64,000 nt of DNA from Prevotella vespertina (GCF_009728485.1 NZ_VVIQ01000012.1:25322-89321), one strand, 5' to 3'; shown: positions 19,001 through 27,259, numbered from the stretch's first letter. Program-made: numbers and translations. Notes: generated by a model from the letters alone, not told the origin.

Positions 19001-19331
19001 CAATTGTTAATACACGGAAGTAGTTATAATGATGCGTAAGTAATGATAATGCTTCGGCTGCATTTTCACGAATAGTAATCTCTGGTAAATCGGTCTTTGT
19101 TTGGACTTGTTCAAAGTAAGGCTGTGATTCCTTTAGAGAATGGGCAATACCATAAAGCTGTGTAAGAATACGCATCTTCATTTCTTGTGTAGCTTTATTG
19201 GTAAAGGTAACAGCTAGTATACGACTATAATCCTGGGGATTCTTAACTACAAGTGTAATGTATTCTGAAGCTAATGTGAATGTTTTGCCAGAGCCTGCTG
19301 ATGCCTTATAAATTGTCAGTGCTTTTTCCAT
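16035..19331 (-). CDS. UvrD-family helicase-nuclease, AddA-like
   Basis: 1098 residues. Superfamily 1A motifs are in order: KASAGSGKT at 9-17 (Walker A), MIDEFQDTS (motif II), GDVKQSIYRWRQGD (motif III), IITIHKSKGLEYDNV (motif V) and LLYVAFTRAS (motif VI). The C-terminus carries a RecB-like nuclease core, IIVDFKFGK, then EQVKQY. It probably unwinds and degrades double-strand ends with the AddB-like protein encoded just downstream. Initiation is set by the Walker A position near the N-terminus. Its leader contains a 23-bp repeat array. Confidence 0.9.
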   Translation of the reverse strand: MEKALTIYKASAGSGKTFTLASEYITLVVKNPQDYSRILAVTFTNKATQEMKMRILTQLYGIAHSLKESQPYFEQVQTKTDLPEITIRENAAEALSLLTHHYNYFRVLTIDAFFQAILRNLARELNLTANLRIDLNDTQVEAQAVDNLVNDLEEGKDVLIWISDYIDRNIEDNQGWNVIDQIKDFGRNIFQDFYKENKEALDKCFNNEGFFDNFIKDLRKRRNTIANKLTSMAKELMSVISKANLDNPALFNRGTKGIYNYISKLTQNKPTGDLAPQYVQTCIENADKWPAGKCPKEIKTIIIDLASKSLCNDLKLLEEYRLNNWKEYQSCNLTLRHLSQLRLLHSISEAVDELNKDMNRFMLSNTQSLLSNLMKDSDTPFVFEKIGAYLKHIMIDEFQDTSTIQWNNFKKLLINCMSQGDSHNLIVGDVKQSIYRWRQGDWRLLNNIEKEFSTEQLSIKPLNTNYRSEENIILFNNAFFTLAIEQSIKELQQDNIGNFEQLTEAYKEIIQQPKKNNHKGYVSVKLFPSDNYEEDVLNELTNNVQQLLDLGYRQKSITILVRTKGVIQDIVDTFQHHFGSAISIVSDEAFRLDASLAVNVIILALRLLVHPDDKLTASKLLKLYHQQVLKDSSNSNEILVQPGDNIFKNLPSSYIEQFKQLPNLSLIDLVDQIYEMFGLKELEGQSAYVCAFYDTLNEYLRDNPADIDDFIEEWEKSLSQNTIQSDEVDGIRIITIHKSKGLEYDNVLIPFCDWELEKTTGNTIWCNGKDKEEPFNQLPLIPIDFSKKSMMGTIFEDDYKEEHLQNIVDNMNLLYVAFTRASKNLFISGKRMKDKKLKELESNPTNSNRSQIIQLITESLSSKLDGATLCDGKESEPLEFEFGTLCKDADNSTKPVDNQLLNKNPFSETIESKLIKIETFPHPAEFRQSNKSEEFIKGEDVDPSDANRYIKIGNILHQLFSTILTEEDIEPRLKDLELQGVVYNDEVTSAELRNKIANALRNEKVKSWFSDRWELFNECTIIEYDNQDGVVREHRPDRVMTDGNEIIIVDFKFGKPRTEYHEQVKQYIELLKRMGHKNISGYLWYVMRNEVEEVNITQ

Positions 19332-19366
19332 GTTTGAATAGCTTAATTCTTGAGTATATAATAAGA

Positions 19367-19435
19367 ACTCTTTTTGCTTTTAGTTGTTTACTCTTATTGC
19401 CTTTAACTGGGTACTCTTATTGCTTTAAGTTATTT
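19367..19435. repeat. Three 23-bp tandem units in the AddA-like leader
   Basis: Units start at 19367, 19390 and 19413, each opening ACTCTT(A/T)TTGC and followed by a TTTAA(G/C)T-like core. Spacing is exactly 23 bp. A minus-strand -7-like site (CAAAATTA at 19448-19455 on the plus strand) lies just outside, so the array may be transcribed in the leader. The gap 19332-19854 otherwise shows looser 21-bp A-rich repeats at 19610-19672 and a hairpin. Confidence 0.7.
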
Positions 19436-19673
19436 ATTCTTAACCTACAAAATTAATGAATATATTTCATTCAATTTAGCTTTTAATGTTTTTTAGACTA
19501 TAAGTACCATTGAAATATAAGTATAATATCAATAGTAATGATGGTTATGATAAATAAATTAAAGAAAGTCTCTCCTTTTGTGCTTTAAGGTTGTCATTGT
19601 TGATGAGGAAAGGCTGTTATGTGAAAAAGAAAATGTGTTCTATGTAAAAGAATAGTTGTTATATGAAAATAGA

Positions 19674-19708
19674 AATCCCGAAAGCCTGATGAAAGAACTT
19701 TCGGGATT
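19674..19708 (-). terminator. Hairpin downstream of FadL-like gene
   Basis: AATCCCGAAAG at 19674-19684 pairs with CTTTCGGGATT at 19698-19708 (11 bp). On the minus strand it runs into CTATTTT. It is about 150 bp past the gene end. Confidence 0.5.
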
Positions 19709-19854
19709 ATCCTCTTTATAGTTATATTCTTACTTTTGAAAAGATTATTCTTGATCTTTTTTAATCAGGTTATTGATCCAAACTTGAATATCCTAATATT
19801 TAAAGTAAGAATATTATTCTATCTATTGTTTACTGTTTAAGAATATGTGTCAGG

Positions 19855-21471
19855 TTAAAAGCGGTAACCTAAGGTCAATAGTAATTGACTCTTATCATTC
19901 TTAACTTTAGTTCCTGTTGCTATATTATTATATGTAGTTGAGTTGATATTTATATTCTTTACATTTGAGAATGGATAAAAATCACCAGACTGACTACTAT
20001 ATTGATAAGCTAAGTCTATATTAAACTTATCAATCTGATAACCAACACCTAAAGTAAAACGATTCGTTGCCTTCCAGTCGGTATAATCAGTTGCTGAAGC
20101 ATAAGATGTTCCTAATGAAGATAGACCTGGGTCTTTCTGTCCATCGCTAAAATACATTGGACTTACATAATTATAACCAGCACGTAATGCGAGGTTTGTT
20201 GTTGGCTTATACTCAATACCTAACTTTAAAGTGCTAACAGCTTTTAGAACTTCTCGTGTGTGATTGTTCATTTGAGTATCAGCGATAGATGAATCATAAT
20301 AACTACCAGTCCAATAATCAATGTAACCACCATCATTGATTCTCGTATTGATGCGACTATAATCTTCATACTCATAAGTTGCACCTAAAGCAAGAGAACT
20401 TCCGATAGTATGACCTAATGAGAAACCAAACTTCCAAGGAGTCCATATCTTAAAGTCATAAGAGTTGTTTACGTACTTGCTATTATTTGCAGCACCATAG
20501 TTTCTATAATCTATAAGACTAGTTGTGTTAGATGTGGTCAAATCATACCATGTTGGAGTCTTTACATACGCACCAATTCTAAATGGTGAAGATTCAATTG
20601 GACGTACAATTACACCTGCTGTAACATCAAAACCACTACCAGTGATACTTCTATTATCTGCTACCGAAGCACGCGCACCACTAACTAAATTCTCAGAGTA
20701 TTCGCTATATGCGTTATAGTGTACATCCTTTATACCGAAAGTAACACCGAGATATACCCTATCATTCAGGTTCCCACTAACACTGAAATCGTAGTTACCT
20801 ATATAACCATTGTGAGCACGATTGAAAGTATAATCATTTCCTCCATCATAGTCATAAGGTTTCGTAGGATTGTTAGTTGGAATTAAAGTGTTCCAATAGA
20901 GATAATCTATCTGACTAAATGTATAAGCATTGCTTTTCTTATTTAAGTCAGAATATCCAACATTAGCATTTGTTTTAGGATCTCTATCTACATAAAAGCC
21001 ACCATTGCCTTCACTACCAACTAATCCCTTAATAAATGATTGCTTATTTTGTGAACTACCATTCAATGAATTTGCTGCATTCAGGATATAATCAAAGTTC
21101 TTACCTTTATGATAGTTGAAACCAAAGTTAAGGAAAGACTTTGCTCCAGTGCGAGTTGAATATACTCCACCTATTTGGTCAAAGCTAGCATTAGTCTTAT
21201 TACCATTAGTAAACTCCTTACCATTTGATTGCATGAGTAGACCACCACTAACACTGAGATTACTATGTCTGAACAAACCAAGACCAGCAGGGTTGGTTCC
21301 TATTGTTGATATGTCGGCACCCAATGCTTCCATAGCACCACCCATACCTACATAGCGAGCTGTTCCATTGAGATCCTCCCCTACTAACTTTGCATTCTCA
21401 TAAGTTTCCTGAGCATTTGCTGACATTGCAATCATTAATGCTGTCGCAAATAAAAAATATCTATTCTTCAT
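19855..21471 (-). CDS. Outer-membrane protein, OmpP1/FadL-like family
   Basis: 538 residues from the ATG at 21471, which gives a clean signal peptide (KNRYFLFATALMIAMSANAQ). An ATG at 21483 would add four residues. The mature N-terminus (LNGTARYVGMGGAMEALG, then TIGTNPAGLGLFR) is the hallmark of FadL/TodX-type hydrophobic-substrate channels in Bacteroidales. The remainder alternates beta strands and ends LLLTLGYRF with a terminal aromatic, the BAM recognition pattern. The substrate is unknown. It lies about 40 nt behind the Tyr/Gly-rich gene and is probably cotranscribed. Confidence 0.85.
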   Translation of the reverse strand: MKNRYFLFATALMIAMSANAQETYENAKLVGEDLNGTARYVGMGGAMEALGADISTIGTNPAGLGLFRHSNLSVSGGLLMQSNGKEFTNGNKTNASFDQIGGVYSTRTGAKSFLNFGFNYHKGKNFDYILNAANSLNGSSQNKQSFIKGLVGSEGNGGFYVDRDPKTNANVGYSDLNKKSNAYTFSQIDYLYWNTLIPTNNPTKPYDYDGGNDYTFNRAHNGYIGNYDFSVSGNLNDRVYLGVTFGIKDVHYNAYSEYSENLVSGARASVADNRSITGSGFDVTAGVIVRPIESSPFRIGAYVKTPTWYDLTTSNTTSLIDYRNYGAANNSKYVNNSYDFKIWTPWKFGFSLGHTIGSSLALGATYEYEDYSRINTRINDGGYIDYWTGSYYDSSIADTQMNNHTREVLKAVSTLKLGIEYKPTTNLALRAGYNYVSPMYFSDGQKDPGLSSLGTSYASATDYTDWKATNRFTLGVGYQIDKFNIDLAYQYSSQSGDFYPFSNVKNININSTTYNNIATGTKVKNDKSQLLLTLGYRF

Positions 21472-21512
21472 AATGATAAACATTATTTCCTTTAACTTCT
21501 AACTACTTTAAA

Positions 21513-22532
21513 TTATCTGTGTCCTCCAAATACAGAACCGCTACCGCCACGTGCGCCACCAAAGCTTGCTCCTCCGCCTTGTGAACCACCGAAGCCACCA
21601 CCAAAGGAACCTCTACTAGCTCCACCAAAGGAATTATTCTCTGGCATTGAATAAACCTGGCGAGTCTGATTCTGGAAGTCACTTTGACGTTGACCGCCAA
21701 ATCTATCCTGGTAACTTCTCAGATCATTAGGCTGAGTATTCGTGGTATTTCTGTTCTGACCAGAATAGGTGTGAGGATAGTTTGAATATGTGCGATTTCT
21801 ATTATAGTTATAATCTCCTGCTGTAGTTCCCCAATGGTTAGCCGTACCAGTATGCCCATTGCGATAAGTTACGTAAGCTCCTCTATAACCATAATATGGA
21901 TAGCCCCAACCATAACCATAGTATCCTCTCCAAGGATTATACCATCCATAACCTGCATAACCATAATAAGGATAACCGCCGTAATAGCTGTAGTATGGAT
22001 ATCCGCCATAATAACTGTAATAAGGATAACCACCATAATAGCCGTAATACCATGGATCGTTCCAAGTGTCATACCAGCCACCATAGAAAGGAGAACCCAA
22101 GCCCCAACCTACATATATTGAAGAACGACCAGCAAACCATGGATCATAATATCCGCCCCAATAACCATCGAAGCGACTCATGCGACGACTATAAGCAAAA
22201 TCATCATTATTACTATCATATCTACGTGTTAATCCACCATAAATAGTATCCAATACAACTGAATCGCCATGCAAAGTTGAAATACGTGACATAAAAATAT
22301 CATTACCCAAAGAGTCTACTCCAACTTTCTTATAGCTGTATTGCCCCCGACGATTATACTCATCATTTGATTTACCAATACCGCTATAGTAAACTGGGCG
22401 ATCCTCTTCTACCCTATCCTTTAGATATTTTGCTTGTTCCGCCTTTGAAGGTGTGAAATAAAGGTCATCCTGCGCCATTGATAATAATGGCATGGCTCCA
22501 AATAAAACCGAAAGTAATACTACTCGTTTCAT
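21513..22532 (-). CDS. Secreted Tyr/Gly-rich low-complexity protein
   Basis: 339 residues. The signal peptide ends PLLSMAQ. Residues about 25-125 are ordinary sequence (YSGIGKSNDEYNRRGQYSYK). The centre is extremely rich in Tyr, Gly, Trp and Pro, with a 9-residue motif (YYGGYPYYS) repeated nearly exactly, encoded by 27-bp DNA repeats around 21960-22050. A polar Asn/Gln part follows, then a Gly/Ser tail (SFGGGFGGSQGGG). I recognise no catalytic domain. The composition suggests an extracellular or surface structural protein. It leads the FadL-like gene. Confidence 0.8.
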   Translation of the reverse strand: MKRVVLLSVLFGAMPLLSMAQDDLYFTPSKAEQAKYLKDRVEEDRPVYYSGIGKSNDEYNRRGQYSYKKVGVDSLGNDIFMSRISTLHGDSVVLDTIYGGLTRRYDSNNDDFAYSRRMSRFDGYWGGYYDPWFAGRSSIYVGWGLGSPFYGGWYDTWNDPWYYGYYGGYPYYSYYGGYPYYSYYGGYPYYGYAGYGWYNPWRGYYGYGWGYPYYGYRGAYVTYRNGHTGTANHWGTTAGDYNYNRNRTYSNYPHTYSGQNRNTTNTQPNDLRSYQDRFGGQRQSDFQNQTRQVYSMPENNSFGGASRGSFGGGFGGSQGGGASFGGARGGSGSVFGGHR

Positions 22533-22684
22533 ATGCCTTTTATTTTTTAATTTGTAACTTGTTTAACACCAATTTATTCTCCAATGCACTTAATATACAC
22601 TTTCGATAGTGCAAAAATAGAATAACTTTCTTTGCAAATATACAGAATTTCCCTAATCCATGGTAGGTTTTTCCCTAATTTTTA

Positions 22685-22692
22685 TAAATTTG
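22685..22692 (+). promoter_or_regulatory. -7-like element of prmA
   Basis: TAAATTTG matches TAnnTTTG 21 bp before the prmA ATG. No clear TTTG upstream at the right spacing. Confidence 0.4.
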
Positions 22693-22713
22693 CAATAGAA
22701 ATTTAACACCATT

Positions 22714-23580
22714 ATGAGATATATACAAGTAGAATTTACTGCAAAGCCTGATAATCAGGATATAAGAGACATTATTGCTGCTCTTACTGGTGAGATCGGT
22801 TTTGAATCTTTTTCCGATGAAAATGGGAAATTGATTGGTTATTGTCAAGAAGAACTCTTTCATGCGGAGAGTTTGGAAAACACACTTCAGAACTTTCCGA
22901 TACCAGATGTCGAAATAACGTTTACTGCTAGTAACGTTGAAGATAGGAATTGGAATGAAGAATGGGAGAAAGCGGGCTTCGATCCGATAATTATTGACAA
23001 TCAATGTGCTATTGTTTGTGGCAATAAACTAGAGGATGCGAATCATCAGCAAAATATCGAATCGATTCCAATGAAGATAGTTATTGATGCAAAACAAGCC
23101 TTTGGAACGGGAACGCATGAGACAACTCAGATGATTGTTTCGCTTCTTTTGAACCAAAATCTAACGGGAAAAAGAGTTTTAGATTGTGGCTGCGGAACAG
23201 GAATCCTAGGTATTGTGGCTGCAAAATATGGAGCAAAAGAGGTTGTAGCTTATGATATTGACGAATGGAGCGTTAATAATGCGCAACATAATGCAGAATT
23301 AAATGAGGTTGAATTAGATGTTCTGGAAGGCGATAAGCGTGTACTATCTCACATAAGTGGAGTATTCGATTTCGTTTTGGCTAATATTAATCGAAATATA
23401 ATTCTTGAGGATTTGTCAGCTTTTGTGAGTGTGATGACAACTAATTCTAGGATTATTTTAAGCGGATTCTATGAGCAAGACGCTGAAATTATTTTAAAGG
23501 AAGCGAAAAACTTAGGTTTAGAAGAGTGCAAACGAATTATGAATCATGACTGGTGCTGCCTATTGCTTGAGAAGATTTAA
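22714..23580 (+). CDS. prmA: Ribosomal protein L11 methyltransferase
   Basis: 288 residues. The N-terminal substrate-recognition domain (to about 100) is followed by the linker DRNWNEEWEKAGFDP. Then a class I SAM methyltransferase fold: DAKQAFGTGTHETTQMI, then DCGCGTGILGIVAAKYGA (motif I) and ANINRNI, the catalytic loop seen in PrmA. It trimethylates lysines and the N-terminus of L11. Single gene, divergent from the Tyr/Gly-rich gene and closed by a strong terminator. Confidence 0.95.
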   Translation: MRYIQVEFTAKPDNQDIRDIIAALTGEIGFESFSDENGKLIGYCQEELFHAESLENTLQNFPIPDVEITFTASNVEDRNWNEEWEKAGFDPIIIDNQCAIVCGNKLEDANHQQNIESIPMKIVIDAKQAFGTGTHETTQMIVSLLLNQNLTGKRVLDCGCGTGILGIVAAKYGAKEVVAYDIDEWSVNNAQHNAELNEVELDVLEGDKRVLSHISGVFDFVLANINRNIILEDLSAFVSVMTTNSRIILSGFYEQDAEIILKEAKNLGLEECKRIMNHDWCCLLLEKI

Positions 23581-23619
23581 ATATTAAATTACAATCTTAT
23601 TGATTGCATTATATATAAA

Positions 23620-23690
23620 ATGGACTAACTTGCATGAAACTTTAAACTATAAATCTTTAAAGTTTAAACAAGAGTTAGTCCATTTCTTTG
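23620..23690. terminator. Bidirectional terminator between prmA and fimbrillin gene
   Basis: Outer arms 23620-23630 and 23673-23683 pair over 11 bp. An inner AAACTTTAAA/TTTAAAGTTT pair extends the stem. T-rich on the plus-strand side (TTTCTTT) and A-rich on the other. Confidence 0.7.
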
Positions 23691-23726
23691 TATTGATTAA
23701 TAGTAATCAATATTGATAGTTGAAGT

Positions 23727-25400
23727 TTAATACTTTATGAAAGCACGAACTTTATATTCATAATTAGGATATTGAGAGCCAAAGATTGTTGCTATTCCTT
23801 GGAATTCAACTTGACCTCCACCATTAAAGGCAGTACTTGTCCAGAAGTGCATGGTATCTTCATCATTTAAGAAAGGCTTACCGCCAGCTTCTTTAAATGC
23901 ACGCTCAAACAATAGTCCATACATAGAATAAGCCTTGTATAAGCCTTTCAATTCGGCTTTCTCTGTGAATCCAAGGGTTACAACAGCATAAAAGTAATCT
24001 AATTCAGATGGCAAGAACCATTTCTTTCCCACTAATGAACCTGTTACACCTACAGATGGGGTGAAGTGAGCAGCAGCATAAAAAGCTGGGAAATCAGGGT
24101 TTTCACCTCTCACTTTGTTACCCTCAACAATGCTACTACTGGTAGAGGCATCCCATGTGTTGTCATAACCACTCTCACCATTTGTGAAAGTGTAATCTAA
24201 ATAGGGCATCCAATTATCAGCAACAATCTTTGCTGCTGTATGATTATACCCATACTTTGCGGCTTGCCAAACATATTTTGCTCCATTCCCTGCTTCTTCT
24301 ATAGCAGCCGCAAGACGTTGGTCAGCATCAACAACAACAGCCACAGCATGCTTATTAGGGTTTGCAGCCAATGAGCCTGTTGTTCCGTCACTAAAAAGAT
24401 AAGTATAAACAGGTTTCATCGGTACTCTTGCTGAGTAAGTTCCATTTGCTGCTACTATATAATCACTAATAGTTAATTTTGGAATATTACCAGCAATGTT
24501 CTTCCAATAAACCTGCCCTTCAGTGATGTCCATTTGGAAATGATTTACATTTGTGCCTGGCAACACGTAATGCCAAGGTCCGCAAGAAGTAAAACCAGGA
24601 AAGCCACCATAACCTGATCCTGAGAATTTAGTTTCAGTACTTAGCGGAGAGTTATTTTCTTCTGGTGCAAATGCTGCAGAAGATAATGTGGTATAACTAT
24701 TGGTAAGTGGGTTAAAGGAAACCTTTGTTGGAATATCAGGTGTGTTAGAAGAGAACGTTGCCTTAAATGGTTTTACAATATGCTTATAAGCCATTATCTT
24801 TGTCCTTACTCTTGCGCCAGCATGTTTAGCAACAATCTTTATCATAGCAGTACTTCCATCACCACTTGTTGTGAATGTACTACGTCCAATACGAGCTGTA
24901 GCAGCCTTAGCTAATACTACTTCTAAATTGTCGCCATTAGAATCAACGTCATCATTAAAACATACAAATGTATAAGTTGTATTACGTTTTAAGTCTAATT
25001 GGTTACTTGTACCTGCATCTGGAGTAAAGCTATTCCCAGCTAACACGCCACTCAACTCACCAACCTTAGTAGAACCTTGATAAACACGTACTTTATAATG
25101 TGTTGGTGTAGTGATTGCTCTTGTAGCAGCTCTTTCGTCTTTTGCTGTATCACTTTCTACATCTGTAGCAACACTACAATCCGAAATTTGTGTAAGCTCT
25201 GGAAGATTCTCTAAGTTTGTCTCGTTAACATGAGCACGTGTATGGGTACTAATATCTTCATAATTACTTTCAGTAATCTCAATAATCACCTTACTTTTAC
25301 TATTTGTTCCTCCGTTTTCAATCTCTTCAGTATTGTTACAAGCCGAAAACGTAAAGATTGCTACTAACAATCCCCATTTCATATTCTTTCTTATCATCAT
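23727..25400 (-). CDS. Fimbrillin-type surface lipoprotein
   Basis: 557 residues. The N-terminus reads GLLVAIFTFSAC then NN, a lipobox with Cys21, so it is exported and lipidated. The acidic, Thr-rich linker (TRAHVNE, ATRAITT) holds TRA motifs resembling the Arg-gingipain-type cleavage sites of fimbrillins. Two beta-rich regions follow (HYKVRVYQGSTKVGELSG). The C-terminal part resembles Bacteroidales Mfa/fimbrillin-associated proteins (KKWFLPSELDYFY, then MHFWTSTAF). It ends KVRAFIKY. Probably surface exposed, perhaps a fimbrial accessory. The small gene upstream shares its promoter. Confidence 0.7.
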   Translation of the reverse strand: MMIRKNMKWGLLVAIFTFSACNNTEEIENGGTNSKSKVIIEITESNYEDISTHTRAHVNETNLENLPELTQISDCSVATDVESDTAKDERAATRAITTPTHYKVRVYQGSTKVGELSGVLAGNSFTPDAGTSNQLDLKRNTTYTFVCFNDDVDSNGDNLEVVLAKAATARIGRSTFTTSGDGSTAMIKIVAKHAGARVRTKIMAYKHIVKPFKATFSSNTPDIPTKVSFNPLTNSYTTLSSAAFAPEENNSPLSTETKFSGSGYGGFPGFTSCGPWHYVLPGTNVNHFQMDITEGQVYWKNIAGNIPKLTISDYIVAANGTYSARVPMKPVYTYLFSDGTTGSLAANPNKHAVAVVVDADQRLAAAIEEAGNGAKYVWQAAKYGYNHTAAKIVADNWMPYLDYTFTNGESGYDNTWDASTSSSIVEGNKVRGENPDFPAFYAAAHFTPSVGVTGSLVGKKWFLPSELDYFYAVVTLGFTEKAELKGLYKAYSMYGLLFERAFKEAGGKPFLNDEDTMHFWTSTAFNGGGQVEFQGIATIFGSQYPNYEYKVRAFIKY

Positions 25401-25427
25401 TTCTTCGTGTCTAATTTGTTCTTAATT

Positions 25428-25595
25428 TTATTCAAAACCATATTCATTATTGTCAATATCTCTATTATTATCCCAGTCAGATTCTTCTGAATTTGCGGAA
25501 TCAAGTTCTGTGGGCTTACTCCCACATATCATACTCACATACTCGCACATAATCACTTTTAACTCTGGAGTCATGTACTCTTTTTTTCGTTTCAT
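25428..25595 (-). CDS. Small protein of unknown function (55 aa), upstream of fimbrillin gene
   Basis: 55 residues from the ATG at 25595; an upstream in-frame start at 25628 would add 11 residues and looks less natural. It opens KRKKEYMTPELKVI, then a VSMICGS segment and a very acidic tail (EESDWDNN). This layout (basic start, PE-hydrophobic motif, Cys/Gly-Ser, polar tail) recurs in short uncharacterised Bacteroidales proteins. It is 27 nt before the lipoprotein gene and in the same orientation, so likely cotranscribed. Function unknown. Confidence 0.65.
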   Translation of the reverse strand: MKRKKEYMTPELKVIMCEYVSMICGSKPTELDSANSEESDWDNNRDIDNNEYGFE

Positions 25596-25718
25596 ACAAT
25601 AAATTTTATTATTTAGTTTACGTAACACTTCTATCTATATATCCTTAAAGGAATAAGATAATGAAGATATATTTTTTTATATTTGGTAGTTCTGTTAGTT
25701 CTCTCTTTAATTTGCGTG

Positions 25719-25752
25719 CAAAGTTATTTAAAAATTATTATTTACCCCCCCC
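25719..25752 (-). promoter_or_regulatory. Putative promoter with poly-C/G tract
   Basis: On the minus strand TAACTTTG (plus coordinates 25719-25726) fits the -7 consensus. The expected -33 position is occupied by a run of eight G (C8 at 25745-25752 on the plus strand). This could be a phase-variable promoter for the small peptide and lipoprotein. Confidence 0.45.
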
Positions 25753-26132
25753 ATTTTGTTAAACTACATTAAATATTCTGATTTTGTTAATTAGAAATTA
25801 GCAAAAATAGAGTATAATGATAAAATTTTTGATAGTTAAGAAATATTGGATTGATATTTCAAACTTGAATGCTATTATAGTATATCAACAAAATAGTATA
25901 CTTGTTACACATCAAAAATACGTAAGTTAAATATTAATCAATAAAGTATTCTTTGTAATAAAATATTGCCTTTTTAGTGGCTTATAATTACGTTATTCTG
26001 AAATGGGGGCTTATTTTTCTCAAATATCGTATTTATGAAAGTGAAATTTTAGTTTCGTTTTAAGTATTTGAATTATAGGTAATTATAAATTTCTGTAGAA
26101 GTTCCAATCGAATTGATAGGAGGTTTTAATTT

Positions 26133-26308
26133 AAAAGAACTATCGTTTTAGGTGAAAAGTACTATCGTTTTGGACAAAAAGTACTATCGTTTTAGGTAAA
26201 ATGGAGGTAGATTTTTGCTAAAATGGAGGTTGGTTTTCATCAAAACGGAGGTCGGTTTTGAAGAAAACGGAGGTACATTTTACTAAAAACGTATATACGA
26301 TTTGGGAA
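26133..26308. repeat. Tandem 22-bp repeat array (8 units)
   Basis: Eight consecutive 22-bp units start at 26133 and every 22 bp after. Units 1-3 share AAAAG(T/A)ACTATCGTTTT, units 4-7 share AAA(T/C)GGAGGT, and unit 8 is divergent. All begin with an A run and have a T run near position 13-17. The array lies in the 824-bp gap 25596-26419, beyond the lipoprotein promoter and before the GH25 gene end. The rest of that gap is AT-rich with nothing else I can identify. Confidence 0.85.
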
Positions 26309-26419
26309 AAAGCAAGATTAAAAGTCGTTTTTACGTATAATATTTACGCAAAGAGTCTATATTGAGGAAAATAAATGTAAATATCTTTTCTGTAAAATAA
26401 TACACTCGATTTGGGTTGC

Positions 26420-27217
26420 TTATGGTATTAACATACGTTGCAGACTATAGAAACTTCCATTATATATATCTAAGTCTACATAGCCTTTAATGCCCGGCAA
26501 CTTGCCCGCATCAGTATGTTGCCAGAATTTCCACGCTCCTTGATAACCCATTTGATCTACGTAATAATGTGCAATCCAATAAGGATATTCGTCGAAGCGA
26601 GAATCGGATAGGTATTGATCTTTAAACTTATAATAAGTATAGATAATTGGTTTTACATGATATTTCTGTTCTACAATACGCAACCATGTAAGGATATTTT
26701 GTTGAAACTCCTTAGTGCTGATATTGTTTGGTTTTGATTCTACATCTAAAACAGGGGGGAGGTCGCCCGATTCTAACTTTACCATTGCCAGGAAGAAATA
26801 AGCCTGTCTGTTTGGAGATGAGTTATTGCTCCAAAAATGGTACACACCTCGGATGAATCCCGATTCTTTCGCATTATAGAAATTATCCCTGAAAGTTGCG
26901 TCTAAGTGGCTATCTCCTTCTGTAGATTTAATGAAAACAAATCGAATTGGTGACCGCTCAATCATCGCATTTCTTAGTCGATTCCAATTGATTGTACCTT
27001 GATATCGGCTTACGTCAATACCATGGATTGTGTAACCTGTTGGATAATTCGGGTCGCCATATATACCGCGCCATCTGAAACCAGTAGGGGCTACGAATAA
27101 GAGATAGAATGAAATACTATAAATACAAGCTAAACATAGTGCACCCAATACTTTCGCCCAACGTGGAATGATAATCCAAAGATGAAATAAATGTTGAGGT
27201 AGCTTTGAGAATTGCAT
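26420..27217 (-). CDS. GH25-type lysozyme (N,O-muramidase), membrane-anchored
   Basis: 265 residues. A transmembrane segment spans about 21-43 after a short basic N-terminus. The glycoside hydrolase 25 barrel then shows GIDVSRYQG (D68) and PPVLDVES (D158, E160), the acidic catalytic cluster, plus FVFIKSTEG and GVYHFWS. It would cut peptidoglycan from the periplasmic side of the inner membrane. It follows the PFP gene, separated by a hairpin terminator, so it may have its own promoter. Confidence 0.9.
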   Translation of the reverse strand: MQFSKLPQHLFHLWIIIPRWAKVLGALCLACIYSISFYLLFVAPTGFRWRGIYGDPNYPTGYTIHGIDVSRYQGTINWNRLRNAMIERSPIRFVFIKSTEGDSHLDATFRDNFYNAKESGFIRGVYHFWSNNSSPNRQAYFFLAMVKLESGDLPPVLDVESKPNNISTKEFQQNILTWLRIVEQKYHVKPIIYTYYKFKDQYLSDSRFDEYPYWIAHYYVDQMGYQGAWKFWQHTDAGKLPGIKGYVDLDIYNGSFYSLQRMLIP

Positions 27218-27259
27218 TATGCCTGAAGGTAAAATGAGGTTTCGCTAGATTATAAAAGT

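Noticed and set aside
21834..22246. Ile/Thr- and His/Asn-rich ORFs opposite the Tyr/Gly-rich gene
   Set aside because: They are low-complexity reverse-strand products of the 27-bp repeat coding for YYGGYPYYS.
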